Assembly: GCA_017303555.1 (NCBI GenBank)
Contig: JAFLCN010000017.1
Span: 23,992 to 87,991, forward strand
Direction of reading: 5' to 3'
Length of the DNA stretch: 64,000 nt
DNA from: Planctomycetota bacterium
GTDB taxonomy: Bacteria; Planctomycetota; Phycisphaerae; Phycisphaerales; UBA1924
Shown piece after piece: positions 17,889 through 25,528 of the stretch. The notes under the pieces are model-generated. The model did not search any database, was not told the origin of the DNA, and saw only the letters and a list, made by a program, of their open reading frames with translations. How positions within the stretch are numbered: the stretch's first letter is position 1; each line of letters starts with the position of its first letter. A program made the position numbers and the translations under genes.

Positions 17889-19604
17889 CTAGAACGGAAC
17901 GCCGCCCACCGAATCGTCGCCCTCATCGACCGGCGCTTCGGCTTCGCGTTCGGGCCCTCCGCCGTCGCGGTGGTTGTCGATCGGACCGGTTTTTCGGGCC
18001 GGGGCGAACGCCGATCTCGGCGCCGCCTCGACAAAGCCCTGAGCGGCGCTCGACGGCGACTCGTATCCGCCGGACTGATTCCCCGCATCCGCGAACGCGC
18101 CGTTCCCGCCGCCGGCAAACTCCGGAGGGGGCTGAATGTTCGCGCCCGCGTAGTTCTTGAACCGGGTGGTCGATGAATCCCACGCCAGTTTCACCACGCC
18201 CGTCGGCCCGTTCCGCTGCTTGGCGATGATGAGCTCCGCAACGCCGACCTTGTCCGGATTGTCGAGCGACCACTCGGGATTCTGCGTGTGGTAGTAATCC
18301 TCGCGGTGGAGCAGGATGACGACGTCCGCATCCTGCTCGATCGAGCCCGATTCGCGAAGATCGCTCATGCGGGGCTTGTTGCCTTCGCGCTGCTCGCTCG
18401 CGCGATTCAACTGCGAAAGGCAAATCACCGGCACGTTCAGTTCGCGCGCCAGCGCCTTGATGTTGCGGCTGATCGCCGAGACTTCCACCTGGCGGCTCTC
18501 GCGCGCCGCGCCCGGCGAGGTCAGGAGCTGGAGGTAGTCGATCATGATCGCCTTCACGCCGTGCTGGGCGACAAGCCGCCGGGCGCGGGCGCGCAGCGCG
18601 AGCACCGTCATGTTCGGCGTGTCATCGACAAACATCGGCGCCTTGGCAAGCTCATCGCACGCAGAAAGCAGCTTGCGGTACTCACGATCGGTGAGCTTGT
18701 GGCCGCCACGCAGGTTCTGCGAAGGGATTCCCGACTTGGCGGAAATGAGCCGCTGCGTCACGGCGCTCTTGGACATTTCCAGGCTGAAGAGCGCCACCGG
18801 ATTTGCGCTCGCCGGCTGACCCGCAAGGCTGACGCCGGTCGCCATCTGCTCCGCGATATTGAGCGCGAGCGCCGTCTTTCCCATGCTGGGACGGGCCGCG
18901 ACGATCACCAGTTCCCCCGGCTGCATGCCGCGCAGCAGATCATCCAGATCGAGGTACCCCGTCGGAACCCCGCTGATCCCCTTGCCTTCCTGGCTTTCGA
19001 TCCGGTCGATCTCGAGTTGGAGCAGGTCCTTCAAGGCCTGCGGATCCGCGAGCTGCTGCTGCTGCGCAATCTCAAAGACCGCCATCTCCGCCTTGTCCAG
19101 CACCTCGCGCGCACCGTCCGGGCCCAGCTCGCCCGTGTGGTACGCGTCATACAGAATAGTTCCCGCCGCATCGATCAGCTTCCGCAGCTTCGCCTTCTCC
19201 GCGACGATCCGCGCATAGTGCGGCGCGTTCACCGCGCTCGGCACGCTCTCCGCCAGCTTGACCAGGTATTCCGCGCCCCCCACCGCTTCGAGCTGCCCCT
19301 TGTCCTTGATCGACTCCACGATCTGCACAAGGTCGCCCGAGTTGAAGCGGTCGTACACCTCCACGATCGACTTGAAAATCGTCGCGTGCGACTCGGCGTA
19401 GAACTCATCCGCCTTCCGCACGATCGCCAGCACATCGCTCAGCAGCCTCGGATCGAGCATGATCGACCCGAGCAGGCTCATCTCGGCCTCGAGCGAGTGA
19501 GGCGGCAGCCGGTCAAACAGTTTCTCCGTCGAGACCGGGGGCCGGCGCTCCCGCCACGGCTTGCCCCCACCACCTCCCCCTTCTTGTCCGCCGAAACTGC
19601 TCAT
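17889..19604 (-). CDS. dnaB: Replicative DNA helicase DnaB
   Basis: Hexameric fork helicase, 571 residues from MSSFGGQEGG. N-terminal domain begins LFDRLPPHSLEAEMSLLGS. The RecA-like domain has Walker A ARPSMGKTAL (about residue 240), ALFSLEMSK, IMIDYLQLL (Walker B), and the DADVVILLHRE and KQRNGPTG (arginine finger region) blocks. Two low-complexity extensions are unusual: a Gly-rich N-terminal tag and about 85 residues at the C-terminus rich in Gly/Ala/Pro. The tail ends GDDSVGGVPF, which resembles the acidic SSB tip. Divergent from pdxH; the 117-bp gap has two DnaA-box-like 9-mers. Confidence 0.97.
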   Translation of the reverse strand: MSSFGGQEGGGGGGKPWRERRPPVSTEKLFDRLPPHSLEAEMSLLGSIMLDPRLLSDVLAIVRKADEFYAESHATIFKSIVEVYDRFNSGDLVQIVESIKDKGQLEAVGGAEYLVKLAESVPSAVNAPHYARIVAEKAKLRKLIDAAGTILYDAYHTGELGPDGAREVLDKAEMAVFEIAQQQQLADPQALKDLLQLEIDRIESQEGKGISGVPTGYLDLDDLLRGMQPGELVIVAARPSMGKTALALNIAEQMATGVSLAGQPASANPVALFSLEMSKSAVTQRLISAKSGIPSQNLRGGHKLTDREYRKLLSACDELAKAPMFVDDTPNMTVLALRARARRLVAQHGVKAIMIDYLQLLTSPGAARESRQVEVSAISRNIKALARELNVPVICLSQLNRASEQREGNKPRMSDLRESGSIEQDADVVILLHREDYYHTQNPEWSLDNPDKVGVAELIIAKQRNGPTGVVKLAWDSSTTRFKNYAGANIQPPPEFAGGGNGAFADAGNQSGGYESPSSAAQGFVEAAPRSAFAPARKTGPIDNHRDGGGPEREAEAPVDEGDDSVGGVPF

Positions 19605-19653
19605 CGCCCGGACGGTATTCCGCACGCCCCCGGGCAATCCCCCAACTGCCAAG

Positions 19654-19685
19654 TCATCCACACAAAGATCCTGCGGTGTGAACAA
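19654..19685. promoter_or_regulatory. Two DnaA-box-like 9-mers upstream of dnaB
   Basis: TCATCCACA (19654-19662) and, on the opposite strand, TTGTTCACA (19677-19685) each differ by one base from the TTATNCACA consensus. They face each other in the 117-bp divergent dnaB/pdxH gap. Near matches occur by chance, so this is tentative. Confidence 0.3.
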
Positions 19686-19721
19686 CTTTTCGATCGCCCC
19701 TATCCGGATCTAGAGTTCCCA

Positions 19722-20429
19722 ATGCCGGAAATCGACCTTTCTGCCATCTTCAGCCCGCACAACACCCTTCCCGATTCGCTCCCGGCCGATCCGTGGCCCC
19801 TCTTCCGCGCCTGGTTCGACGAGGCCGCCTGCGGAAAGGTCACGCCCAACCCCAACGCCTTCACACTCGCCTGCCTCGATGAAAACGGCATCCCCACGGC
19901 CCGCATCGTCCTGTGCAAGAAAATGCTCGATGCCGGGGCCATCGTTTTCCACACCAACTACCTCAGCAGAAAGGGAAAGGGCCTGACCGCCCACCCGCGT
20001 GCCGCGGCAGTTTTTCACTGGGATTCGCTCGAAAAGCAGGTCCGCATCGAAGGCCCCGTCGTCAAAAGTCCCGCCTCCGAGAGCGACGCGTACTTCAAGA
20101 CTCGTGGCTGGGAGAACCGCCTCGGTGCGTGGGCGAGCGATCAAAGCCAGCCCATCGAATCCCGCGAAGCGCTGCTCTTCAAAGTCGCCGAGGCCATGGA
20201 CAAAGTCGGCGTCTCGATCAAGGACATCATGGACAAGGGCAATGACGTCGAAATCCCGCGCCCGCCACACTGGGGTGGATGGCGACTCTGGGCCGAACGC
20301 GTCGAACTTTGGCTCGGTGGCCCTGGACGCGTGCATGATCGAGCAGTCTGGACGCGCACGCTCAAAGCGTCTTCCAACGAAGCTGAGTTTGAGTGCGGGC
20401 CGTGGGCATCGACGCGCCTGCAGCCCTGA
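19722..20429 (+). CDS. pdxH: Pyridoxamine 5'-phosphate oxidase
   Basis: FMN-dependent enzyme making pyridoxal phosphate from pyridoxine or pyridoxamine phosphate. Product of 235 residues from MPEIDLSAIF. Conserved blocks: NPNAFTLACLDENGIPTARIVLCK, FHTNYLSRKGKGL, HWDSLEKQVRIEGPV and the C-terminal PPHWGGWRLWAERVELW with the substrate-binding Arg region. The final 30 residues are less conserved than in other PdxH proteins (expected RLxP replaced by a longer tail). Convergent with rlmN, 22 bp between stops. Confidence 0.9.
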   Translation: MPEIDLSAIFSPHNTLPDSLPADPWPLFRAWFDEAACGKVTPNPNAFTLACLDENGIPTARIVLCKKMLDAGAIVFHTNYLSRKGKGLTAHPRAAAVFHWDSLEKQVRIEGPVVKSPASESDAYFKTRGWENRLGAWASDQSQPIESREALLFKVAEAMDKVGVSIKDIMDKGNDVEIPRPPHWGGWRLWAERVELWLGGPGRVHDRAVWTRTLKASSNEAEFECGPWASTRLQP

Positions 20430-20451
20430 TCACGCACGTTTGCCGGTTGAT

Positions 20452-21636
20452 TCACGCAGAAACTGTGACGTCGACAAGCTTCCGTTGACGGATGTGCTCG
20501 CTGCCGAGCTGACCGCACGCGCCCATCAGGTCGCGGCCCTTGGTGCGCCTGCGCTTCGCATACACGCCCAGCTCGATCAGCTTCGCGAGGAAATGCTCGA
20601 CCTTTTCCTCCGTGGGCGCGGGCCACGGTGAAACCCGGCGCGGGTTGTACGGGATGAGGTTGAGCAGCGTGCGGGGCGTGCTCGCGTTCTTCTTGACGCG
20701 ATAGTCGTTGTTGATCGGTGCGAGGAACTCCGCGATTTTGCGGGCATCGTCGTCGGTGTCGTTCACGCCGGGGATCAGCACATATTCGATGCAAAGTTTG
20801 CCGCCGCCATAGACGGGGAAGTCGATCAGCGCCTGCTGCAGATCCGCAAGGTTCCATTTGCGATTCACGGGCATGATCCCGGATCGAATGGTGTCGTCCG
20901 CCGCGTTCAGCGAAATCGCCAGGTTCAACCGGTGCCAGCCATCCTGTCGCACACGATCCGCCAGCTTCGCGATTCCATCCACACGCCCCACCGTCGAGAT
21001 GGTGATCTTCGAGATCGGAATCGACGGCCCTCGATGATCGCGCAAAACATCGATCGCGCCGAGCACGTTGTCCAGATTGTCCATCGGCTCGCCCATGCCC
21101 ATGAACACGATGTTGCGCACCGGTCCTTCAAGGCCCTGAGGCGTAATGACCGGCTCGGGAATCTCCGCGTGCTTCAGCAGGTGCGTGGCGGCATACCACT
21201 GCTGAACAATCTCTTCGACCGAAAGCGAGCGGATCAACCCCATCTGCGCCGTCTCGCAGAACGTGCATCCCATCGCGCAGCCCACCTGCGATGACACACA
21301 CAGCGTGTACGTCCGCACGCGCCGCTTCCCGATCATCGGGATCAGCACACTTTCGGTGCGCAGCTTCTCAACCTGACCAGCGAGCTTCGTCTCGCTCGCG
21401 TGTACTTCCTGCGTGAACTTGAAGATCTTGCCCTCGGCACCCTCATCGATCACGACGCTGGTAATCGGAGACACCGATCCGCCGGAATCCGCGGCACTCC
21501 AGAAGAACGAGCGATAACACTCGAGCGATCCAGGTCGAGCCAAGCCGTGCTGAAGCTTTGCGTGCGACGCGAAAGCCTCCGCCGAAAAGCAGAGCGGCGA
21601 CAGCAAAGCAGGTTGTTCGGAACTCTCTGGCAACAC
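20452..21636 (-). CDS. rlmN: Radical SAM rRNA methyltransferase, RlmN-like
   Basis: Probable dual-specificity C2-methyltransferase for adenosine 2503 of 23S rRNA and A37 of tRNA. The radical SAM cluster motif is SQVGCAMGCTFCETAQMG (Cys at about 120, 124 and 127 from the start chosen). Other blocks: GMGEPMDNLDNV, SISTVG-like ITISTVGRVDGI, LNLAISLNAADDTIR, IEYVLIPGVND and the C-terminal VTVSA region with KGRDLMGACGQL carrying the second catalytic Cys. Start is uncertain: a GTG at 21636 gives 394 residues; the frame runs on into the glycosyltransferase gene. The 100 N-terminal residues diverge from E. coli RlmN. Confidence 0.88.
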   Translation of the reverse strand: MLPESSEQPALLSPLCFSAEAFASHAKLQHGLARPGSLECYRSFFWSAADSGGSVSPITSVVIDEGAEGKIFKFTQEVHASETKLAGQVEKLRTESVLIPMIGKRRVRTYTLCVSSQVGCAMGCTFCETAQMGLIRSLSVEEIVQQWYAATHLLKHAEIPEPVITPQGLEGPVRNIVFMGMGEPMDNLDNVLGAIDVLRDHRGPSIPISKITISTVGRVDGIAKLADRVRQDGWHRLNLAISLNAADDTIRSGIMPVNRKWNLADLQQALIDFPVYGGGKLCIEYVLIPGVNDTDDDARKIAEFLAPINNDYRVKKNASTPRTLLNLIPYNPRRVSPWPAPTEEKVEHFLAKLIELGVYAKRRRTKGRDLMGACGQLGSEHIRQRKLVDVTVSA

Positions 21637-21691
21637 GAAGTTTATGTCGAAGAATCGGGCGCCGTCAGCCGCACTTTCCGCGCGTCTGAAC

Positions 21692-22528
21692 TCAGTTCCG
21701 GTCCGGACAATCGGCACGATTCGAGCTGCGGCTGCTGCGCCGCCCCGCCGGTTCCGCAAGCCCCGCTTCGCGGCACGCCGCGAACGCGCTGCCCAACTGG
21801 GCCGAGCAGATGCGTTCAGCACCGAGTGCGATCTCGTGATGCAGCACATCGCGATAGTGGCGAAGCCGCGCTTCGGGGTCGTTCAGGATCGCGCCGAATG
21901 TTCTGTTCGGATCGTTGTAGATCAGATCCACCGGGATCTCGCGCACGCGCAGACCGTGTGCCGCGGCACGCGCCCAGAGCTGCATGGGGAATGCGTAGCC
22001 ATCCTCCGAAAGTTCAAGCCGATTGGTCGCGTTCACTCGGTGCGCTTTGAAACCGCAGAATGAATCGGTCAGTTTCGTTCCCAGGCGTTGCGCGAGCAAC
22101 GCATTGATCTCTGCGGTGATCAGGCCGTTGATGCGACGGCGATCTCCGGGCGCGAGCGCGAGAGCCTCCTGCGTCGGCGCACGCAGATAGCGGCTGCCGC
22201 TGATGATGTCGGCGTCGTTCTTTTCGATCGCCTCGAAGAACTCGGGCAATCGCTCGGGCTCGTGCTGCTCATCAGAGTCCATCGTGATGACCCAGTCGTA
22301 GCGCTCCGAATCGGCGAAACGGAACGCGTCGATGAGCGAGCGTCCATAGCCGCGATTGACGCAGTGGCGGATGACATCGACGGGCATCGAGGAGAGCAAT
22401 GCCGCGGAGTCGTCGGTCGAGCCGTCGTCGATGACCAGCACGTTGCCGGCGTGCTCGAGCACGCGGTCCAGAACGGCCCGGAGGTGACGAGATTCGTTGT
22501 AGACGGGGATGGCGACAAGTGTCCGCAA
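21692..22528 (-). CDS. Family 2 glycosyltransferase
   Basis: GT-A fold enzyme of 278 residues similar to dolichyl-phosphate mannose/glucose synthases and polyprenyl-phosphate glycosyltransferases, without C-terminal membrane helices. The TTG start (LRTLVAIPVYNES) is favoured because GAGGAGG lies about 6 bases upstream. Motifs: VAIPVYNE, VIDDGSTDDS, MDSDEQHEPERLPEF (DxD metal site), and DSFCGFKAHR. Likely uses a nucleotide sugar; acceptor unknown. rlmN begins about 55 bp after its stop, so the pair may be co-transcribed. Confidence 0.85.
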   Translation of the reverse strand: MRTLVAIPVYNESRHLRAVLDRVLEHAGNVLVIDDGSTDDSAALLSSMPVDVIRHCVNRGYGRSLIDAFRFADSERYDWVITMDSDEQHEPERLPEFFEAIEKNDADIISGSRYLRAPTQEALALAPGDRRRINGLITAEINALLAQRLGTKLTDSFCGFKAHRVNATNRLELSEDGYAFPMQLWARAAAHGLRVREIPVDLIYNDPNRTFGAILNDPEARLRHYRDVLHHEIALGAERICSAQLGSAFAACREAGLAEPAGRRSSRSSNRADCPDRN

Positions 22529-22604
22529 ACTCGCTCCTCCTCGACCGACGCCCAAAGCGTGGGCACAGGTCCGATTTTGGAACAGGCCCCACAGGGGAAC
22601 ATGT

Positions 22605-22641
22605 CCCATAGGACTCATACGACCCATCGGACCCGGTCGGA
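22605..22641. repeat. Imperfect 9-mer tandem repeat
   Basis: Units CCCATAGGA, CTCATACGA, CCCATCGGA and CCCGGTCGGA follow each other in the leader of the glycosyltransferase gene. Related to the simple TCCTATGGG-type repeats seen in several bacterial genomes. It is not a CRISPR: units are short and have no spacers. Confidence 0.55.
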
Positions 22642-22703
22642 TCCCTCCGGTCCCCCGGGATCGGTTCGATGCCCTGACCACCCATGGGATACCCCGGATG
22701 GGC

Positions 22704-22741
22704 CAAAAAGAAAAACCGGCCGCCCGAGAGGGGCGGCCGGT
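22704..22741 (-). terminator. Intrinsic terminator of the porin gene
   Basis: Perfect 11-bp inverted repeat (ACCGGCCGCCC / GGGCGGCCGGT, 5-base loop, 22715-22741) followed on the minus strand by TTTTTCTTTTTGG. It lies 68 bp past the porin stop. The strongest terminator in the window, in line with a highly expressed outer-membrane protein. Confidence 0.93.
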
Positions 22742-22808
22742 GAGACAACTCGTTCGGACTGCGCGAGTATTTTCACACTCGCGACTCGGTCAGGACCAGT
22801 TCAGCACC

Positions 22809-24248
22809 TTAGAACAGGAGCTGGAACTGAGCACGGACCGCGACTTCGCCAGCGTTCGGGCTGCCGAGGACGCCCGCGTTGGTGTTCGGAGCAGCGAGGG
22901 TGCTGCCCGGAACGAACTGGCCGGTGCCAGCGTTGCCCTGGAAGTTGATGGACTGAAGGTTCTGGCTCTTGTTGAGGCCGATGACCACGTCAGCGCTGAT
23001 CTTGGCCGTCTGGGACTCGGGGAAGAGGTAGTAGTTGACGCCGAAGTCGATGAAGTTCCAGCAACGGGGGCTCACGCCGCCAGCCGCCTGAGCGTTGCCC
23101 AGGGAGTTGTTGGCGTAGAGGCCGTCGTAGCGACCGAAGATTTCGATCTGCTGGGTGGCGAACCAGCCGCCCTGGATCTGCCAGCCGTAGCTGTTCAGAT
23201 TCGCACCCGCGCCGGCCGCGGTGTTGAGCGTGCGGGCGTTGCTGCCGATGAACGCGCCGTACAAGTTCCAGCCGTTACCCTTGATCTGGCCGTCGATGGT
23301 CCAGAGGAGGTAGTTGGCCTGGTTCAGGTTGGTCACGGCATCCTGCGGGGTGCCGGTACGGCCACCCTGCTGCCAGTTGACCGCACCGCCGAGGAAGGCG
23401 GCGAACTGGCTGTTCTGCCAGCTGCTGAACTGGTTCCACTGGTTCCAGTCACCGGCGAACTTGCCGTCAACGCGGAGCGTCACGGCGTAGTCCGACTCGT
23501 TCGGGCTGTTGAAGTCCGTGTTCGCCGAGCGCCAGCCATCGCTGAACGCACCGAGGACGCGGAACACGTCGGCCGTGTAGCCGACCTGGATGCCCTGGCT
23601 GCGCTGCTGACGGTAGACGTCGGTGACGAACGAGCGGTCGATCGACTGCTGGTAACCGTCGCCGATGAGGTCTTCGGTCAGGATCGGGAGCTTGAACTGG
23701 CCGAAACGAACGTCCCAGTTGTTATCGAAGGCGTACTTGATGTACGCGTCTTCGAGAACGAAGCTGCCGTTGTTCGAGGTGTAGCCCGCGTCGTTCGCGT
23801 TCACAACCGAGTTCTGGTTCGTCGAGGTCGACGAGAAGTTGCCCTGGATGTAGTAGGTCAGTTCCGGGGCGCCAGCCATGCCGGCGAAGTAGATCTGCGT
23901 ACGGGGCAGGCTGAAGCCGATCGTGGCCTTGTCCTGACCGGTGACGCCCGAACCACCCGGAGCAACCGGGGTGGGCGGATCGGTGTCGCCGACGCCGCCG
24001 GAGCGGAAGTCAGCGGTGTAGCGGAACTGGATCAGGCCGCCGATCCGCATGCTGAAGTTGCCCGAACCATCGGTGATGGTGAGGCCCTGGCTCGCCTTGC
24101 TGGCAGCCAAGCTCGTGCGACCCGCCGCATCCGCCGTCAACTCGCTGTTGTACGCGCGGCTCGTGTCGGTCGACTCAGCGCCCATCGCGGTGCCCGCGAG
24201 GCCCAGCGCTGCGCCAGCGATAATGAACATCTTGCTCGTGTGACCCAT
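22809..24248 (-). CDS. Outer-membrane porin, OprO/OprP-like
   Basis: A 479-residue beta-barrel protein. ATG with AAGGAG nine bases upstream; signal peptide MGHTSKMFIIAGAALGLAGTAMGA. The mature part has alternating hydrophobic and polar residues, Tyr/Trp/Phe girdles and repeated strands ending in the C-terminal Phe (RAQFQLLF), the BAM recognition signal. Segments such as GGLIQFRYTADFR, DAYIKYAFDNNWDVRFGQFKLP and IFGRYDGLYANNS fit the phosphate-selective porin O/P superfamily. It is divergent from a PhoB/PhoR-like pair, which suggests, but does not prove, phosphate control. Own terminator downstream, so monocistronic. Confidence 0.85.
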   Translation of the reverse strand: MGHTSKMFIIAGAALGLAGTAMGAESTDTSRAYNSELTADAAGRTSLAASKASQGLTITDGSGNFSMRIGGLIQFRYTADFRSGGVGDTDPPTPVAPGGSGVTGQDKATIGFSLPRTQIYFAGMAGAPELTYYIQGNFSSTSTNQNSVVNANDAGYTSNNGSFVLEDAYIKYAFDNNWDVRFGQFKLPILTEDLIGDGYQQSIDRSFVTDVYRQQRSQGIQVGYTADVFRVLGAFSDGWRSANTDFNSPNESDYAVTLRVDGKFAGDWNQWNQFSSWQNSQFAAFLGGAVNWQQGGRTGTPQDAVTNLNQANYLLWTIDGQIKGNGWNLYGAFIGSNARTLNTAAGAGANLNSYGWQIQGGWFATQQIEIFGRYDGLYANNSLGNAQAAGGVSPRCWNFIDFGVNYYLFPESQTAKISADVVIGLNKSQNLQSINFQGNAGTGQFVPGSTLAAPNTNAGVLGSPNAGEVAVRAQFQLLF

Positions 24249-24759
24249 CTCGTAAGACTCCTTGTACCCGGGCGAGCCGTCTCAAAGCTCGCCCACTTTC
24301 AAGTCCGAACGAAAGAGAGGCCCCAAGGCCAGTCTTCCGGACCACGCTCACTGAGCCGCGGACCGCCCACGACTCTTTTCGATCAACCGATCAGCCATCC
24401 AGGCCGTGAACCGCTCCGCGGCTCATTTCGTCGATCGCTCCCCACCTCCAACAAACTTCGTTCACGGGACTGCGTCCCAGAATCCGAACCGGGCGGGAAC
24501 CGGAACAGTACCCCCCGGATATTAGCAAGTCCAAACTCTCTTTGCACTTTTTCGGTCGCACCACCCCCCTCTTCAATTGTTTTCGTACCCCCAACCTCAC
24601 TTCTCCTGAATCTTTATACCAAACAAAAACCTTCTTCTCGCCCGGTTCGGCATTCTTCGCGCACTCTCAACATTCACTTCCCTTCCGGTCGGCCCCCTCG
24701 GCGTTACGCTCTGTGCTTCCTTTTCCCCCGTTCGCAGGCTGTTGGTAGCAGGTGCCCCC
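24249..24759. other. 511-bp intergenic region, divergent promoter area
   Basis: Gene-free space between the porin and phoB-like genes. The half nearest phoB (about 24520-24735) is strongly pyrimidine-rich on the plus strand and lower in GC than the rest of the window, with a possible -10 (TTATAC, 24614-24619) but no convincing -35. I looked for pairs of CTGTCAT-type Pho-box repeats and saw none. No small open frame looks coding. Confidence 0.5.
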
Positions 24760-25494
24760 ATGATGGCAGACCGACCCCACATCCTCATTGTCGAAGACGA
24801 ACGCGATCTCTCCGACCTGCTGGTCTACAACCTCAAACGGTCTGGTTATTCGACCGCCACGGCTTCCGCCGGACGTGCGGCACTCGATGCGGTCGCCAAG
24901 CATGCGCCCGACCTCATCCTGCTCGACGTCATGATCCCGGAATTGCCGGGTACCGAAGTCGCCGCGAGACTTCGCGCTGAACCCGCTTCGGCTTCCATCC
25001 CCATCATCATGCTCACCGCCAAGGGCGAGGAGACCGACCAGGTTGTCGGTCTCAAGCTCGGTGCCGACGACTACGTCACGAAACCGTTTTCAATGAAGGT
25101 GCTGCTCGCCCGCATCGAGGCGCTGCTCCGACGCAGCGGCCGTTTCTCCGGCGAGCGCGGCATCATGAAGCTCGGCCCGATCGAGATCAACACCGACACG
25201 CACCAGGCGGCGCTGCACGATCAGCCCATCAAGCTCACGCTGACCGAGTTCCGCATCCTCGCTTCGCTGGTGCAGGCCGGCGGCCGCGTGCTCTCGCGCA
25301 ACGCGCTCATGACCCGTGCGATGGGGCCGGGCGTCACCGTGACCGAACGCACCATCGACGTGCACGTCACCAGCATCCGCAAGAAGCTGGCCGAATCGGC
25401 GCACATCGTCAAGACCGTGCGGGGAGTCGGTTACCGCTGTTCGCTCAGCGTCGATGAAGATTCGGCGACCGACCTCGACGGCGCGGCTTCCTGA
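24760..25494 (+). CDS. PhoB-type response regulator
   Basis: OmpR/PhoB family regulator of 244 residues. Receiver domain: acidic pair EDERD, phospho-acceptor in LILLDVMIP, Thr in IIMLTAKG and Lys in DDYVTKPF. The C-terminal winged helix has TLTEFRILASL and the recognition region VTERTIDVHVTSIRKKL, ending TVRGVGYR, as in PhoB. Two adjacent ATGs (24760, 24763) are equally likely; a TTG at 24742 is also in frame. The kinase gene starts 34 bp downstream. Likely target is the divergent porin, by position. Confidence 0.93.
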   Translation: MMADRPHILIVEDERDLSDLLVYNLKRSGYSTATASAGRAALDAVAKHAPDLILLDVMIPELPGTEVAARLRAEPASASIPIIMLTAKGEETDQVVGLKLGADDYVTKPFSMKVLLARIEALLRRSGRFSGERGIMKLGPIEINTDTHQAALHDQPIKLTLTEFRILASLVQAGGRVLSRNALMTRAMGPGVTVTERTIDVHVTSIRKKLAESAHIVKTVRGVGYRCSLSVDEDSATDLDGAAS

Positions 25495-25528
25495 TTCCGC
25501 CAAGCCGCGACTTTCTCTAGGATGCGAC

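Noticed and set aside
22605..22660. Possible CRISPR-like repeats
   Set aside because: Units are 9 bp, contiguous and imperfect, without spacers or cas genes.
22659..22683. T-arm-like GGTTCGATGCC followed by CCA
   Set aside because: Flanking stem bases do not pair and there is no cloverleaf upstream.
24249..24759. Pho box in the porin/phoB-like gap
   Set aside because: No paired CTGTCAT-type 7-mers at 11-bp spacing were seen on either strand.
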